A stretch of 64,000 bases of DNA from Phycicoccus sp. (GCA_017993715.1 JAGOME010000004.1:1-64000); one strand, 5' to 3'; positions 44,483-54,716 are shown, numbered from the stretch's first letter. Made by a program: numbers and translations. The notes: a model not told the origin generated them from the sequence alone.

Positions 44483-46024
44483 TCAGTACGCCCCGCCGCC
44501 GCCGAGGACGGCGCGCACGGTACGCGAGAGGATCACCAGGTCCTGCAGGACGGACCAGTTGTCGACGTAGTAGAGATCGAGGCGGACAGAGTCCTCCCAG
44601 GACAGGTCAGAACGTCCAGAGACCTGCCAGAGCCCGGTCATACCGGGACGGACAGCCAATCGGCGTCGTGCGTCCTCGTCGTAGCGGGCCACTTCGCGGG
44701 GCAGCGGCGGTCGCGGTCCTACCAGGCTCATCTCTCCGCGGAACACGTTGAACAGTTGGGGCAACTCATCGATGCTGAATCGCCGGATGAAGCGCCCGGG
44801 CGGCGTGATGCGGGGGTCGCGTTCGACCTTGAACAGAACATGGTCGTCGCTGTGCTTATTCTCCGTGCTCAACGTCGCCACGAGGGCGTCAGCGTCGACC
44901 ACCATGGAGCGCAGCTTGAGGCACTGAAAGACCTCACCGTCTCGTCCGACCCGACCCTGACGGAAAAGCACCGGCCCTCGGTCGTGTCGCCAGACAGCAA
45001 AGGCGCCGCCGGCGAGGAAGGGTGAGGTGAGCACGATGAGCAGGCTCGAACCCATCACGTCAAAGCTGCGTTTGAGCACGCGGGTGGCCACGTGGGCTCG
45101 CGGCCCCTCCAACTCGACGAAGGGGAGGCCGGCCGCGGGGCGGACCCGGATGCGGTCGCTGGACACGTCAGTGAGGCTGGGGACGAGCATGATGCTGGCT
45201 CCCGTGGACTCCAGCGCCCAGGCCGCGCGCCTCATGGCCTGTGCGGAACCCACGCCACCGCCGACGAAGAGGACGACGTCAATGCCGCTGACGGCAACAA
45301 TTCTGGCGGTCTCATGGGTGTTGCCGAGGATGGGAATGCCGTCCGGGGTCGTCTTGCCGTCCTGTTCTCCGCCATTGGTGACGGCACCGACGACGCTGTA
45401 TCCGAGCCACCGCTCCCGCACGAGGACCTTGGCGACCTCGTCGATCTGGCGGGGCGCGCCGACCAGGACGAGCCGCTGCGCGAGCCGGCCGCTCCTGCGG
45501 ACCCGATGCAGGATCACGCGCAGGGCAAACCGTCCGATGAGCAGGAGGGGGATGCCGGCCAGGAAGGAGATGAAGTATAGGCCGCGTGACAGAGGGAACT
45601 TGGCGAGGTAGCAGAAGATCCCGATAGCCCCAGCGGTCACCAAGGATGCCGTGAGGACGCGCTTGTACTCGGTGGTCCCGGCACCGAATGCATGGGGAGC
45701 GTAGGCCCCGAACAGGGCCAGCATGAGCATCCATCCAGCCCACATGGGCACGGCGGCTGCGGACAGGATGGCCCCGACGTCTCTAGCTTCCTGGAACATG
45801 TCCAGACCTCGCCGAGCCTGGTAGGCAATCAGGATGGCGAGCGCGACGTTGGCAGCGTCGACGAGGACGACCCACCCCACCGGGAGGCCGCGCATCTGTC
45901 CGCGGGCGCGGGCTGCGGACCGAGCGGAGGGGTTGATCCGTCCGGCCGGGGCCCTGCCGGGTCTGGGGGGTGTGGGCGTTGCCACGGGGGAACTTCCTTG
46001 GTCGCGGGCAGACGATGCGGTCAT
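44483..46024 (-). CDS. undecaprenyl-phosphate sugar phosphotransferase (polyprenyl glycosylphosphotransferase)
   Basis: This 513-residue enzyme initiates the repeat unit by moving a sugar-1-phosphate to undecaprenyl phosphate. It has four to five N-terminal helices, a central CoA-binding-like domain (about 180–300) and the catalytic C-domain. The C-domain reads KRSFDVMGSSLLIVLTSPFL, LKLRSM, RFIRRFSIDELPQLFNV, GEMSLVGPRP and RPGMTGLWQVSGRS. The likely donor is UDP-glucose or UDP-galactose by family habit, not proven. It overlaps the next upstream gene by four bases. Confidence 0.93.
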   Translation of the reverse strand: MTASSARDQGSSPVATPTPPRPGRAPAGRINPSARSAARARGQMRGLPVGWVVLVDAANVALAILIAYQARRGLDMFQEARDVGAILSAAAVPMWAGWMLMLALFGAYAPHAFGAGTTEYKRVLTASLVTAGAIGIFCYLAKFPLSRGLYFISFLAGIPLLLIGRFALRVILHRVRRSGRLAQRLVLVGAPRQIDEVAKVLVRERWLGYSVVGAVTNGGEQDGKTTPDGIPILGNTHETARIVAVSGIDVVLFVGGGVGSAQAMRRAAWALESTGASIMLVPSLTDVSSDRIRVRPAAGLPFVELEGPRAHVATRVLKRSFDVMGSSLLIVLTSPFLAGGAFAVWRHDRGPVLFRQGRVGRDGEVFQCLKLRSMVVDADALVATLSTENKHSDDHVLFKVERDPRITPPGRFIRRFSIDELPQLFNVFRGEMSLVGPRPPLPREVARYDEDARRRLAVRPGMTGLWQVSGRSDLSWEDSVRLDLYYVDNWSVLQDLVILSRTVRAVLGGGGAY

Positions 46025-47169
46025 GTCGCACCCCCCATGGCTGACCTGATGCTCTCTCGTAGTGTCGCAGCAAACGCCGTCTCGTTGAAGGTCGAGGCGT
46101 GCTGACGGATCGTGGATGGCTCCCAGGTATGTCTGGCGCGAGCGTCCAATGCTGCGGTGATGGCCTGCGGGGTGGGCTCGTCGAAGAACAGGCCGGTGAC
46201 GCCCTCGGTGATCGTGTCGAGATAGCCACCTCCCCGCAGTGCCACGGTGGGGGCACCAAACATCCCAGCTTCGAGCGGGGTCAGGCCGTAGTCCTCCACA
46301 CTGGGGGCGACAAGGGTGGTGGCGTGGGCGTAGACCCAGCGCATCTGGTCGTCGGTGAGGCCAGAGAGCAGCCGGACGTTGCTGGGGAGGCGTCGGCTCA
46401 CCTCGTCCTTAAGCGGGCCGTCGCCAATAACGACGAGGCGATCGGTGCGACCGTGCATGGCGGACACGGCGGCGTCGACGTTCTTGTACGGGAGGAGTCG
46501 GGAGACGACCAGGTGGAATCCGCTGCTCCAGTCGCTGAGCGCCGGCACGCAGGCCTGGGGTGCGCCAGGGTCCATGCTGTGCGGGGCAGGGACCACGGTC
46601 GATGCGAGTCCGTAGGTGTCGCGGATCCGGGTCTGGACCTCGCGAGAGATCGCGAGATACGGTCCAGCTTGTCGAGCGGCCCGGCGGTCCCAGACCCGCA
46701 GCGGCACCCGCAGACCAGCCAGTGCCCACCCTTGGGGTGAACTGCGCAGTGGCCGACCGAGGTACCGCTCCGACTGATAGAGCCAGCGCGCCGGGGAGTA
46801 GCAATAGACGACCCGGCGACCCGTGGTGGCGATGCCGTGCGCCCATCCGCTGCTGGAGGCAATGACGACGTCGGCGTCGATCCTCATCTGCCCGACAGCC
46901 CCAGCGAGCAAGGGGAGAGCGAGGCGGTGGTCGCGTCGCAGGGCGCCGACGGCATTGAGCGGCGAGGTGTGGATCTCGTGCTGGGCGTACTCGGGGTAAC
47001 TCGTGCGCGAGTCGTAAAGGGTCGTGTGCAGGGCCGCCTCAGGGAAGGCTCGGAGCATCGCCAGCACGACACGCTCTGCGCCACCGCGTTGGGTGACATA
47101 GTCGTGCGCGATAGCCACGCGCACTCCGGTGCGTGGATCGCGGCGGGCCGGGGGCGGCGTGCGACTCAT
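46021..47169 (-). CDS. GT4 glycosyltransferase (mannosyltransferase-like)
   Basis: This 382-residue GT-B enzyme has RVAIAHDYVTQRGGAERVVLAML at the N-terminus, FHLVVSRLLPYKNVDAAVSAM, and APSVEDYGLTPLEAGMFGAPTVALRGGGYLDT at the donor site. This form is common for mannosyl or rhamnosyl transferases fed by GDP-sugars, which fits the gmd/rmd pair just upstream. Four-base overlaps on both sides show a tight operon. Confidence 0.88.
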   Translation of the reverse strand: MSRTPPPARRDPRTGVRVAIAHDYVTQRGGAERVVLAMLRAFPEAALHTTLYDSRTSYPEYAQHEIHTSPLNAVGALRRDHRLALPLLAGAVGQMRIDADVVIASSSGWAHGIATTGRRVVYCYSPARWLYQSERYLGRPLRSSPQGWALAGLRVPLRVWDRRAARQAGPYLAISREVQTRIRDTYGLASTVVPAPHSMDPGAPQACVPALSDWSSGFHLVVSRLLPYKNVDAAVSAMHGRTDRLVVIGDGPLKDEVSRRLPSNVRLLSGLTDDQMRWVYAHATTLVAPSVEDYGLTPLEAGMFGAPTVALRGGGYLDTITEGVTGLFFDEPTPQAITAALDARARHTWEPSTIRQHASTFNETAFAATLRESIRSAMGGAT

Positions 47170-48131
47170 CGGCGCCGCGCCACGTCGGCGTCGACCATCC
47201 GACCCACGATCTCGGTGAAGCCCACCGTGGGTTGCCAGCCCAAGGCCGTCTGTGCCAAGGACGGATCGCCCACGAGGGTCGTGGGGTCCGCCGGGCGGAA
47301 GAACGCGGGGTCGACGCGCACGTGGCGTTGCCAGTCGCTGATGCCGACGCGGTCGAATGCCGTCCGCACGAAGTCCTCGACCGAGTGCGCCTGCCCGGTG
47401 GCAACGACAACATCAAGCGGGTCGGCCGCCCGGCAGGCCCGCATCATGGCGTCGACGTAGTCCGGCGCCCACCCCCAGTCACGTTCGGCAGCCAGGTTGC
47501 CTAAGGCCAACTCGCCAAGGCCCTGGTCGGCGATCCGTGCCACGGCTTGAGTGATCTTCCGGGTGACGAACGACGCTGGCCGACGGGGCGACTCGTGGTT
47601 GTAGAGGATGGCTGACGAGGCAAACAGGCCCCGCCCTCGGTAGACGCCGACGCAGTGGTGAGCGAAGGCTTTTGCTGCACCGTAGGGGCTGACCGGTCGG
47701 ACCGGGGTTCCTTCGTTCTGCGGTGCCTCGGCCGGTTCCCCAAAGATCTCGGCGCTCGAGGCTTGGAGGAACCGGACGGGGCGTGATCCGCCGCGGCGCT
47801 CCGCGAGGTCGAATGCCGCCTCGAGGAGGGTCAGGGAGGCCAGCCCAGTCACCTGCGCCGTGAGCTCGGGCTCGCGCCAGGACTGAGCGACCGAACTCAC
47901 GCCGGCGAGGTGGTAGATCTCGTCCGGCTCGACCTCGAGGATCGCGCGACGCAGGGCGTCGGTGTCGAGCAGATCCGCCTCCACCCGCGCAATCTGATCC
48001 CCGCGCTCCTCCAACGCGACCGCGTCGGCCGAGCGCACGACGGCACAGACGGTGTATCCCTCGTTGAGTAACCGGTCGAGCAGGTAACTGCCGTCCTGCC
48101 CGGAGGCTCCCGTGACCAGGGCGACCGGCAT
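47166..48131 (-). CDS. GDP-6-deoxy-4-keto-mannose reductase-like SDR (Rmd-like)
   Basis: This 321-residue extended short-chain dehydrogenase has the NAD(P) motif TGASGQDGSYL, catalytic ASSAEIFG, and [14 protein letters not shown] and FVTRKI are shared with GDP-mannose 4,6-dehydratase. As a shorter paralogue directly after gmd it most likely reduces GDP-4-keto-6-deoxymannose to GDP-D-rhamnose. A second dehydratase activity cannot be excluded. Confidence 0.75.
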   Translation of the reverse strand: MPVALVTGASGQDGSYLLDRLLNEGYTVCAVVRSADAVALEERGDQIARVEADLLDTDALRRAILEVEPDEIYHLAGVSSVAQSWREPELTAQVTGLASLTLLEAAFDLAERRGGSRPVRFLQASSAEIFGEPAEAPQNEGTPVRPVSPYGAAKAFAHHCVGVYRGRGLFASSAILYNHESPRRPASFVTRKITQAVARIADQGLGELALGNLAAERDWGWAPDYVDAMMRACRAADPLDVVVATGQAHSVEDFVRTAFDRVGISDWQRHVRVDPAFFRPADPTTLVGDPSLAQTALGWQPTVGFTEIVGRMVDADVARRR

Positions 48132-48133
48132 GG

Positions 48134-49117
48134 TCAGGCCGTCGTGCGCTCAAGTGCGGCGACGTCAGCGTCCACCATCATCTCGACCAGACCACGGAAC
48201 GTGACCTTGGGCTCCCAACCGAGCGTGGTGCGTGCCTTGGAAGCGTCTCCGATGAGGAGGTCGACCTCTGCGGGCCGCATGAAGCGCGGGTCCTGACGTA
48301 CATAGCGCTCCCAGTCAGCCAGGCCCACTCGGGCGAACGCGATGTCCAAGAGCTCGCGGATGGAGTGAGTCTCGCCCGTCGCGAGGACGAAGTCGTCGCC
48401 CTCGGGCTGCTGCAGCATGCGCCACATGCCCTCGACGTAGTCGCCGGCGAATCCCCAGTCTCGGCGTGCATCCAGGTTGCCCATGGTCAGGGCGTCCTGC
48501 AGGCCGTGCGCGATGCGTGCCACGGCCATGGTGACCTTGCGGGTGACGAACTCCGGTCCGCGACGGGGGGATTCGTGGTTGAACAGGATCCCGGAGCTTG
48601 CGTGCATTCCGTAGGACTCGCGGTAGTTGATCGTCATGTAGTGGCCATAGACCTTGGCAACCCCGTAGGGCGAGCGGGGCCACAGGAGCGTGGACTCACT
48701 CTGGGGGACCGCCTGGACCTTGCCGAACATCTCCGAGCTGCTCGCCTGGTAGAAGCGCACGCTGCTCGGATCCGAGCCGGCGTGCAGGCGAACGGCCTCG
48801 AGCATGTTGAGCACGCCATTGCCGGTGACCTGCGTGGTCACATGTGCGTTCTCCCACGAGTAGGCCACGAAGGAGATCGCCCCGAGGTTGTAGACCTCCT
48901 CTGGGTGGCTGGCCTCGAGCGCTCGCATGAGGCTTGACATGTCGGTCAGGTCGCCCGTGTGCAGCACGACGTCCGGAAGGGTCTGTTCGACCAACTCTCG
49001 TTTGGGGTTGTTCTGCCCCCGAATGATGCCGTGAACCTCATAGCCCTTGTCCAGCAGGAGTTCGCTGAGGTAGAGGCCATCTTGGCCGGTAATGCCGGTA
49101 ATGAGGGCACGCTTCAT
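48134..49117 (-). CDS. gmd: GDP-mannose 4,6-dehydratase
   Basis: This 327-residue protein has the motifs [64 protein letters not shown] and [19 protein letters not shown], all characteristic of Gmd. It makes GDP-4-keto-6-deoxy-D-mannose. The ATG at 49117 has AGGA upstream. It heads a four-gene operon gmd – rmd-like – GT4 – phosphotransferase. Confidence 0.95.
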   Translation of the reverse strand: MKRALITGITGQDGLYLSELLLDKGYEVHGIIRGQNNPKRELVEQTLPDVVLHTGDLTDMSSLMRALEASHPEEVYNLGAISFVAYSWENAHVTTQVTGNGVLNMLEAVRLHAGSDPSSVRFYQASSSEMFGKVQAVPQSESTLLWPRSPYGVAKVYGHYMTINYRESYGMHASSGILFNHESPRRGPEFVTRKVTMAVARIAHGLQDALTMGNLDARRDWGFAGDYVEGMWRMLQQPEGDDFVLATGETHSIRELLDIAFARVGLADWERYVRQDPRFMRPAEVDLLIGDASKARTTLGWEPKVTFRGLVEMMVDADVAALERTTA

Positions 49118-49290
49118 GGTCGATCCTGGCCTGGGGACGGGCGGACGCTTCTCAGAATACCGGCCAGCCCTGGCTGAGGAGGGCAAACCCCTAAGGGCTC
49201 ACTCAGAGTCTCGCAGGCAACCCAGGTGCACCAAACCAGGCTCGTTGATGGTCCGCATGCTCAGCCGATGAGGGCGTGGTTGAGCAGTCG

Positions 49291-50217
49291 CTATTCCGAG
49301 TGCCCGATCGCCCGTAGGAGACCGACTTCTTCGTGGAACGTGCTCACCGGGTGCACATCGCGCCCGAGCAGCGAACGACCGCAATTCCAGGCGAGGTTGA
49401 TCGACGAGGCCGCCAAAAGCGCAGCGGTCAATCGGCGGCGCCCGCCCGCGCCGGACCACTTCTGGGTGTAGGCGAGACGCGACTGGACCAGCCACCGGCG
49501 TCGTCGCGCATTCGGGGAGGAGCCCCCACCCTCGTGAATGAGATGCGGCTCAGCTACGACGACGGAGAGAACACCTCTCTGGCGGAGTCGGCGTTGGAGA
49601 TCGACCTCCTCGGAGTTCATGAAGAAGGACTCATCGAATCCGCCGACGGCCCGGAAAGTCGCCGTCGGGAGCAACATGGCGGCCCCGACGACCCAGTCCA
49701 CTGTCGCGGTGCGACCGCGCGCCCGCGGGTCGTGACCCACGGCCCAGTGGAGCTTGGACCGCAATCCCGCCAAGGGGTGGAGCCACTCGATGACCTGTTG
49801 GCCGATGCTGGGGAAGCGACGTCCGATCCATTCGTCCCGCCCAGTGGCGCCCGTGACTCGCGGGCTCACGACGGCGGGCAGCCACGGTTCGGCGGCTGTG
49901 ATGAGGTTTGCGACGAAGTCCTCGTCGATGATGACGTCGCTGTTGAGGATTAAGAGCAACTCATGGCGTGCCAGCGTGACCCCGGTATTGACGTTGGTGC
50001 CAAAGCCGCCGTTAGTCGCCCGCCGGATGACCTCAACGCCCGGGCGCTGAGGAAAGGGCCGCGGCGAGGCGTCATCGGCGACGATCACCTGGATTTGTGG
50101 ATGGCGCTGGCGCATTAACTGGTCGATCAACTGCTCGGTGGGCTCTGGATCACCGTAATGGGGCACCACGATGCTGATAGCAACGGGCTGCGGGATCGAG
50201 GACGACGGACCGGACAT
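49291..50217 (-). CDS. GT2 glycosyltransferase (rhamnosyltransferase-like)
   Basis: This 308-residue GT-A enzyme has ISIVVPHYGDPEPTEQLIDQL, NGGFGTNVNTGVTLARHELLLILNSDV (NSD as the DXD motif) and VGGFDESFFMNSEEVDLQRRLRQRG. This is the layout of rhamnosyl-type GT2 enzymes. It is divergent from the next GT2 gene across 66 bases. About 170 bases between it and gmd hold no gene. Confidence 0.87.
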   Translation of the reverse strand: MSGPSSSIPQPVAISIVVPHYGDPEPTEQLIDQLMRQRHPQIQVIVADDASPRPFPQRPGVEVIRRATNGGFGTNVNTGVTLARHELLLILNSDVIIDEDFVANLITAAEPWLPAVVSPRVTGATGRDEWIGRRFPSIGQQVIEWLHPLAGLRSKLHWAVGHDPRARGRTATVDWVVGAAMLLPTATFRAVGGFDESFFMNSEEVDLQRRLRQRGVLSVVVAEPHLIHEGGGSSPNARRRRWLVQSRLAYTQKWSGAGGRRRLTAALLAASSINLAWNCGRSLLGRDVHPVSTFHEEVGLLRAIGHSE

Positions 50218-50283
50218 GCGTCTACTGTAGATCCGCTTGAGGTGCTGCCAGCGGCATCAAACATCGCGAAGGGAGAGCAGGAA

Positions 50284-51279
50284 GTGCAGGCCAGTGTCGT
50301 CGTCCCCACGCACGGCGGTGCCCATCGGCTCCCCGACCTTCTGGCTGCCTTAGCCACGCAGGACTTCAATGGCGAGTGGGAGCTGCTGATTGTTGTCGAC
50401 GGAGTCGTCGACGACTCTGCTCAGGTCGTGGCGCGTTGGGCGGACCGCTTACCCGTACGCGTTCTGGTTCACCAGACTTCCGTCGGGGTGGTGGCGGCCC
50501 TCAACGACGCCTTTTCCCAAGCCCTCGGGGCTGTCCTCATCCGTTGCGACGATGACCTCACGCCCGGTCCCGACTTTGTCCGACGGCATGTGGCTCATCA
50601 CGGTGAGCGGGCCGACATAGGAGTGATCGGCCCGACCCGTGACGTCTTCCCCGACACCCCGTACGCCATCGCCTACGGTCGGCCCGCCACGGAAAGGTCC
50701 TTGCTGGCCGCATACGCCCGAGCCGACGATCAGCGATGGGTGGGCTGGGCCGCCAACAACTCGCTCCACCGCGATGCCTGGGCCTGCAGCGGCGGGTTCG
50801 ATCCGCGCTTCGTCTACGGCCAGGACTCCGAACTGGGCTGGCGGCTGGCCCACCTGTGCGGCGTCACGCTGGTCGTCGACCCCGCCCTGCAGGTGGATCA
50901 CCGCGGACCGTCAACCTCCGCGAGCACGCGCATACCTCGGGCCTATGTCTCGGGCGCCTCCAAGCGGCTGTTCTCCGTGGTTCACCCGGAGGTGCGTGCG
51001 GAGCCGCCCAGGCCCCGGGGGATGCGGGCACGGACCTGGACCTCGCTCGTCGGCGGATTCTCAAGACTGGTGACCTCGAAGCGGGGGTTCGAGAGAGTCG
51101 GGAAGGCCGTGGATCGACTCCTCGTCGTCCTTCCCGTGGCCGCCGGGAACTCCGTGGTTGCTCTGTGCGTCGAGGCGGCCGGACGATCGGGGATGCGCCA
51201 CGGATCGGATGATCTCGCCGTGTACAAGGCCCAGAAAGCCACAGAACGTTCACACGAGTTGCTTCGTGGCGTCAGATGA
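50284..51279 (+). CDS. GT2 glycosyltransferase
   Basis: This 331-residue protein has QASVVVPTHGGAHRLPDLLAAL, LIRCDDDLTPGPDF, and FVYGQDSELGWRLAHLCG as the acceptor-side acidic motif. The GTG at 50284 follows GGGAGAG. It is a close paralogue of the orphan gene at 12986. The next gene starts ten bases after its stop. Confidence 0.87.
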   Translation: MQASVVVPTHGGAHRLPDLLAALATQDFNGEWELLIVVDGVVDDSAQVVARWADRLPVRVLVHQTSVGVVAALNDAFSQALGAVLIRCDDDLTPGPDFVRRHVAHHGERADIGVIGPTRDVFPDTPYAIAYGRPATERSLLAAYARADDQRWVGWAANNSLHRDAWACSGGFDPRFVYGQDSELGWRLAHLCGVTLVVDPALQVDHRGPSTSASTRIPRAYVSGASKRLFSVVHPEVRAEPPRPRGMRARTWTSLVGGFSRLVTSKRGFERVGKAVDRLLVVLPVAAGNSVVALCVEAAGRSGMRHGSDDLAVYKAQKATERSHELLRGVR

Positions 51280-51289
51280 GGAACCTCGA

Positions 51290-52564
51290 ATGACAGATGC
51301 CAGTCCCGGAGTCGATTTCGCCATCATTGGACTCGGCTATGTGGGCTTGCCCCTCGCTCAGGCAGCTGTCGCCACCGGCCTTCGTGGCATCGGATTCGAC
51401 GTGTCGGCCCGCGTTGTGGAGGGCATCAATTCCGGGCATTCGCATGTCGACGACGTGTCCGACGCCGAGGTCTCTGAGATGGTGGCTCGTGGCTTTCGGG
51501 CGACGGGAGCGGAGGCTGAGCTCGCCGCCGCCGACGTGATCGTCATCTGTGTGCCGACGCCGCTGGCCCAGCAGGGTGGACCGGACCTGGGTGCCGTCGA
51601 GTTTGCCGCCCACGCGGTGAGTCGCAACCTGACGCCCGGAACTCTGGTCATTCTCGAATCCACCACGTGGCCCGGAACCACTGATGAGGTCCTGGTCCCG
51701 ATTCTCGAACGGTCCGGACTTCACGCTGGCCGTGACTTCCATGTCGCCTTTTCGCCGGAACGTGTCGATCCCGGCAACGCCCGCTTCGGCATCGTCAACA
51801 CTCCCAAAGTGGTGGGGGGATTCACCGCGGAGAGCACCGAGCGGGCCGAGGCCTTCTACACGAGGTTCATTGACACCGTCGTGCGCGCGGCCGGGACTCG
51901 GGAAGCCGAGATGGCCAAGCTTCTCGAGAACACCTACCGGCAGGTCAACATCGCGTTGGTCAACGAGATGGCCAAGTTCTCCCACGATCTGGGGATCGAC
52001 TTCTGGAATGTCATCGAGTGCGCCTCGACCAAGCCGTTCGGATTTCAGACCTTCTACCCCGGACCGGGGGTGGGAGGGCACTGCATCCCGATCGACCCGA
52101 GTTACCTCTCCCATCAAGTTCAAGTCCGCCTGGGCTACCCATTCCGCTTCGTCGAACTCAGCCAAGAGATCAACCGGGGCATGCCCAAGTACGTCGCTCA
52201 ACGGGCGTGGTGGCTGCTCAATGACGCCCGACTCGCGATCAATGGTGCGCGCGTGCTCCTTCTGGGCGTCACGTACAAACCTGGCATCGCGGATCAACGC
52301 GAATCGCCCGCGATTCCGCTTGAGCACGAGTTGCGTGCGCTCGGAGCAGAGGTCTCGTTCTACGACCCGTACGTGCAGACGTGGCATCCAAACTCGTCCA
52401 CGTACGAGCGGGTCGACGACCTGGATATGGCACTGCAGGCGGCGGACCTCGTGGTCCACTTGCAACCCCATCCTGACTATGGTCCGGAGAAGATCGTCGA
52501 CAGTGGCGCCCGGGTCCTGGACACGCGAGGTGCACTGTCAGGGAGCGGCATTCACCGTTTGTGA
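51290..52564 (+). CDS. nucleotide-sugar (UDP-sugar) 6-dehydrogenase
   Basis: This 424-residue NAD-dependent enzyme oxidises a UDP-hexose or UDP-HexNAc to the uronic acid. It has AIIGLGYVGLPLAQAA, ESTTWPGTTDE, SPERVDPGN, the catalytic-Cys motif GVGGHCIPIDP and LLLGVTYKPGIADQRESPA. The pattern is closer to the UDP-HexNAc dehydrogenase (WecC/WbpA) branch than to UDP-glucose dehydrogenase, but the substrate is not settled. GAGGA precedes the ATG. Confidence 0.9.
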   Translation: MTDASPGVDFAIIGLGYVGLPLAQAAVATGLRGIGFDVSARVVEGINSGHSHVDDVSDAEVSEMVARGFRATGAEAELAAADVIVICVPTPLAQQGGPDLGAVEFAAHAVSRNLTPGTLVILESTTWPGTTDEVLVPILERSGLHAGRDFHVAFSPERVDPGNARFGIVNTPKVVGGFTAESTERAEAFYTRFIDTVVRAAGTREAEMAKLLENTYRQVNIALVNEMAKFSHDLGIDFWNVIECASTKPFGFQTFYPGPGVGGHCIPIDPSYLSHQVQVRLGYPFRFVELSQEINRGMPKYVAQRAWWLLNDARLAINGARVLLLGVTYKPGIADQRESPAIPLEHELRALGAEVSFYDPYVQTWHPNSSTYERVDDLDMALQAADLVVHLQPHPDYGPEKIVDSGARVLDTRGALSGSGIHRL

Positions 52565-52590
52565 TCGTGGCCTTGCGCAGTACAGGCGCC

Positions 52591-53634
52591 TCACCTGGTG
52601 GCCGCGCTGTTCAGGTCGTCGAGGACCCGACGCAGCCGCGCGCGTCCCGCCGTCGGCGAGAAATGGCGCTCCCATCGTTCCCTGGACGCGGTGACGGTGG
52701 CGCCACGGTCTGCGGGCGACGTGCCCAGCAAGTCCCCCAGGGTGTGAGCCAGCGCTGCTGGGTCGCCGGTGGCGGCAACCCAGGGGTAGTGGCTGCCCGC
52801 TATCTCGGGCAGTGCCCCGGCATCGGATATGACGAACGGGACACGAGCGCTCATGGCTTCGGTGACGACCAGCCCGAAAGACTCGGGTACCAGGGAGGGG
52901 AACACTGCGACGTCGATCCGACCGAAGAAGTCCGAACGATCGATCCAGCCGGTGTATTGAACGCGACCATCGATCCTGGACAGGGCGTCCTCGATGATGC
53001 GCTGGTCATGAGTCGACGCAAAGCGAGCGGCGCCAGCCACGACGAGTTCCAAGGGTGGACTGACCCCTTCGCGGCTCAGTTGCTGAACGGCCGCGGCGAG
53101 GATGGGCAGACCTTTTTCGACTGTCAGCCGTCCCAGATAACCCAAGCGGACCACGGGCTGCGCTCCCGGCACGACGTGCACCGGGAATTCCGGACTCCAG
53201 TTCCACAGCACTCTGGCCCCGGGCAACGCCCGAGCCAGCGTCTCACTGGGGACGAGGGTCATCAGTGCCTGGGCGCGGGCCAACCTCGCGGCGGTGCGTT
53301 GCACGCCGCTCGGCGCCAGGTGCAGGTGGACGACGCGTTGGCGGTGGCCCGCGGTGGCCAAGGCGGGGACCAGGCCGTTGCACCACAACACACCTCTGCG
53401 GTGTCTGGTGTCCCATGACCGCAGTTGAGCCATGTAGGTGCGTCGGTCGCCGGCCAGGCGCGTGACTCGATGGCCGCGAGCCTGCCCCTGGTCGAGCACT
53501 CCACCGTCGTAGGCCGGGCCCACGAGGCTGACGTCGACCCCGAGATCGGTCAGGGCGTCCGCGATCTCCAGCAACATGACCTCACCGCCGCCAATGTCCC
53601 CGTTGTTTGCCGCGAGAACCACGGTGGGTTTCAT
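52591..53634 (-). CDS. GT4 glycosyltransferase
   Basis: This 347-residue GT-B enzyme has TVVLAANNGDIGGGEVMLLEIADAL at the start, VRLGYLGRLTVEKGLPILAAAV, and FPSLVPESFGLVVTEAMSARVPFVISD (E-x7-E donor motif). The ATG at 53634 overlaps the upstream gene's end. It is the last gene of the nonulosonate operon that runs leftward from 59760. Confidence 0.88.
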   Translation of the reverse strand: MKPTVVLAANNGDIGGGEVMLLEIADALTDLGVDVSLVGPAYDGGVLDQGQARGHRVTRLAGDRRTYMAQLRSWDTRHRRGVLWCNGLVPALATAGHRQRVVHLHLAPSGVQRTAARLARAQALMTLVPSETLARALPGARVLWNWSPEFPVHVVPGAQPVVRLGYLGRLTVEKGLPILAAAVQQLSREGVSPPLELVVAGAARFASTHDQRIIEDALSRIDGRVQYTGWIDRSDFFGRIDVAVFPSLVPESFGLVVTEAMSARVPFVISDAGALPEIAGSHYPWVAATGDPAALAHTLGDLLGTSPADRGATVTASRERWERHFSPTAGRARLRRVLDDLNSAATR

Positions 53635-54716
53635 GGGAACGCTGCCCGCTGGTAGGTCTCGGCGATCCCCTGACACATCTCTGCGATAGTCGGCCAGGCG
53701 TCAGGTAACGGCGGCCTGCGGGCAAGATCTCGCCCCTGGATAGCGATCTTGGCGGCGACAGCGGCGTGGTCGTGTCGTTCGACGAGGCAATCCGGACCCA
53801 GGATCTCCGGGTTCCCCCCGACGGGGGTGGCGACGACCCCAAGCCCGTAGACGATGGCGTCGAGAATGGAGTAGGACGTGTTCTCCCACACCGAAAGCTG
53901 AGCCAGGACGTCCGACTCTGCCAGCAAGTCCGTCGGTTCGATATGGCCGGGGAAGGCGACCCTCGAACCCACCCCGAGTCGATCCGCGCGCGCGTGCAAC
54001 TCACTCGCCAAGGGGCCGGCGCCCGCGATGGTCAGCCGAGCATCAGGGTGATCCCGCACTAGGAGAGCGAAGGCGGCGATCAGGTCCTTGAGTCCCTTCT
54101 CGGGTGCGAGCCGAGCCAGGGATGCCACGTGCAGTCCCGGTGCGCGGGCGACCGCAGGGCTGAGCCGATCGATGCCGTTGTGGATGACGACCAGTCGGGT
54201 AGCCCGCCCGGGATGCCATTTCTCCTGCACCACCTGTTTGGTCGACTGCGACACTGCGATGAGGGCATCGGCCCGACGCAGGCGGGCCGTGTGAGCCAGG
54301 GCCTTGAGTCGGGAACGCCAGATGGTGCCGTGATAGACCAAGTCGTCGCGGGCGATCCCGTGCTCAGTGGTGACCAGGCTGGTCTCGTGACCGACGGTGG
54401 CGATCGCGGCCAACAGATCGGCATACGACAGGTGTGAGTGCACGACGGCGGGCCGAACCGTCCGGATCAGTCGGCGCAGCTCCCTGACGCCGGCCGGAAT
54501 GCCGTCGGCGGGCGAGACCCGTGCGGTCACCACGGCGGCGCCCAACGTTCTCAAGCGGTCGGCCAGGGGTCCGTCGGGGCACACCACGATCAGGCGCCAT
54601 CCCGGGATCCCCTGACCCGCCACGTCGAGCACGTGCCTGGCCACTCCGCCTAGATCGGCGACCGGGATGACCCACAACGTGGTGGGTGGGGCAAGGGGTG
54701 AGCGGGCGGCATTCAT
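53631..54716 (-). CDS. GT4 glycosyltransferase
   Basis: This 361-residue GT-B enzyme has VIPVADLGGVARHVLDVAGQG at the N-terminus, HVASLARLAPEKGLKDLIAAF, and SVWENTSYSILDAIVYGLGVVATPVGGNPEIL at the donor end. The ATG at 54716 lies eleven bases after the NeuB-fusion stop; an upstream in-frame start at 54743 would overlap it. Confidence 0.87.
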   Translation of the reverse strand: MNAARSPLAPPTTLWVIPVADLGGVARHVLDVAGQGIPGWRLIVVCPDGPLADRLRTLGAAVVTARVSPADGIPAGVRELRRLIRTVRPAVVHSHLSYADLLAAIATVGHETSLVTTEHGIARDDLVYHGTIWRSRLKALAHTARLRRADALIAVSQSTKQVVQEKWHPGRATRLVVIHNGIDRLSPAVARAPGLHVASLARLAPEKGLKDLIAAFALLVRDHPDARLTIAGAGPLASELHARADRLGVGSRVAFPGHIEPTDLLAESDVLAQLSVWENTSYSILDAIVYGLGVVATPVGGNPEILGPDCLVERHDHAAVAAKIAIQGRDLARRPPLPDAWPTIAEMCQGIAETYQRAAFP

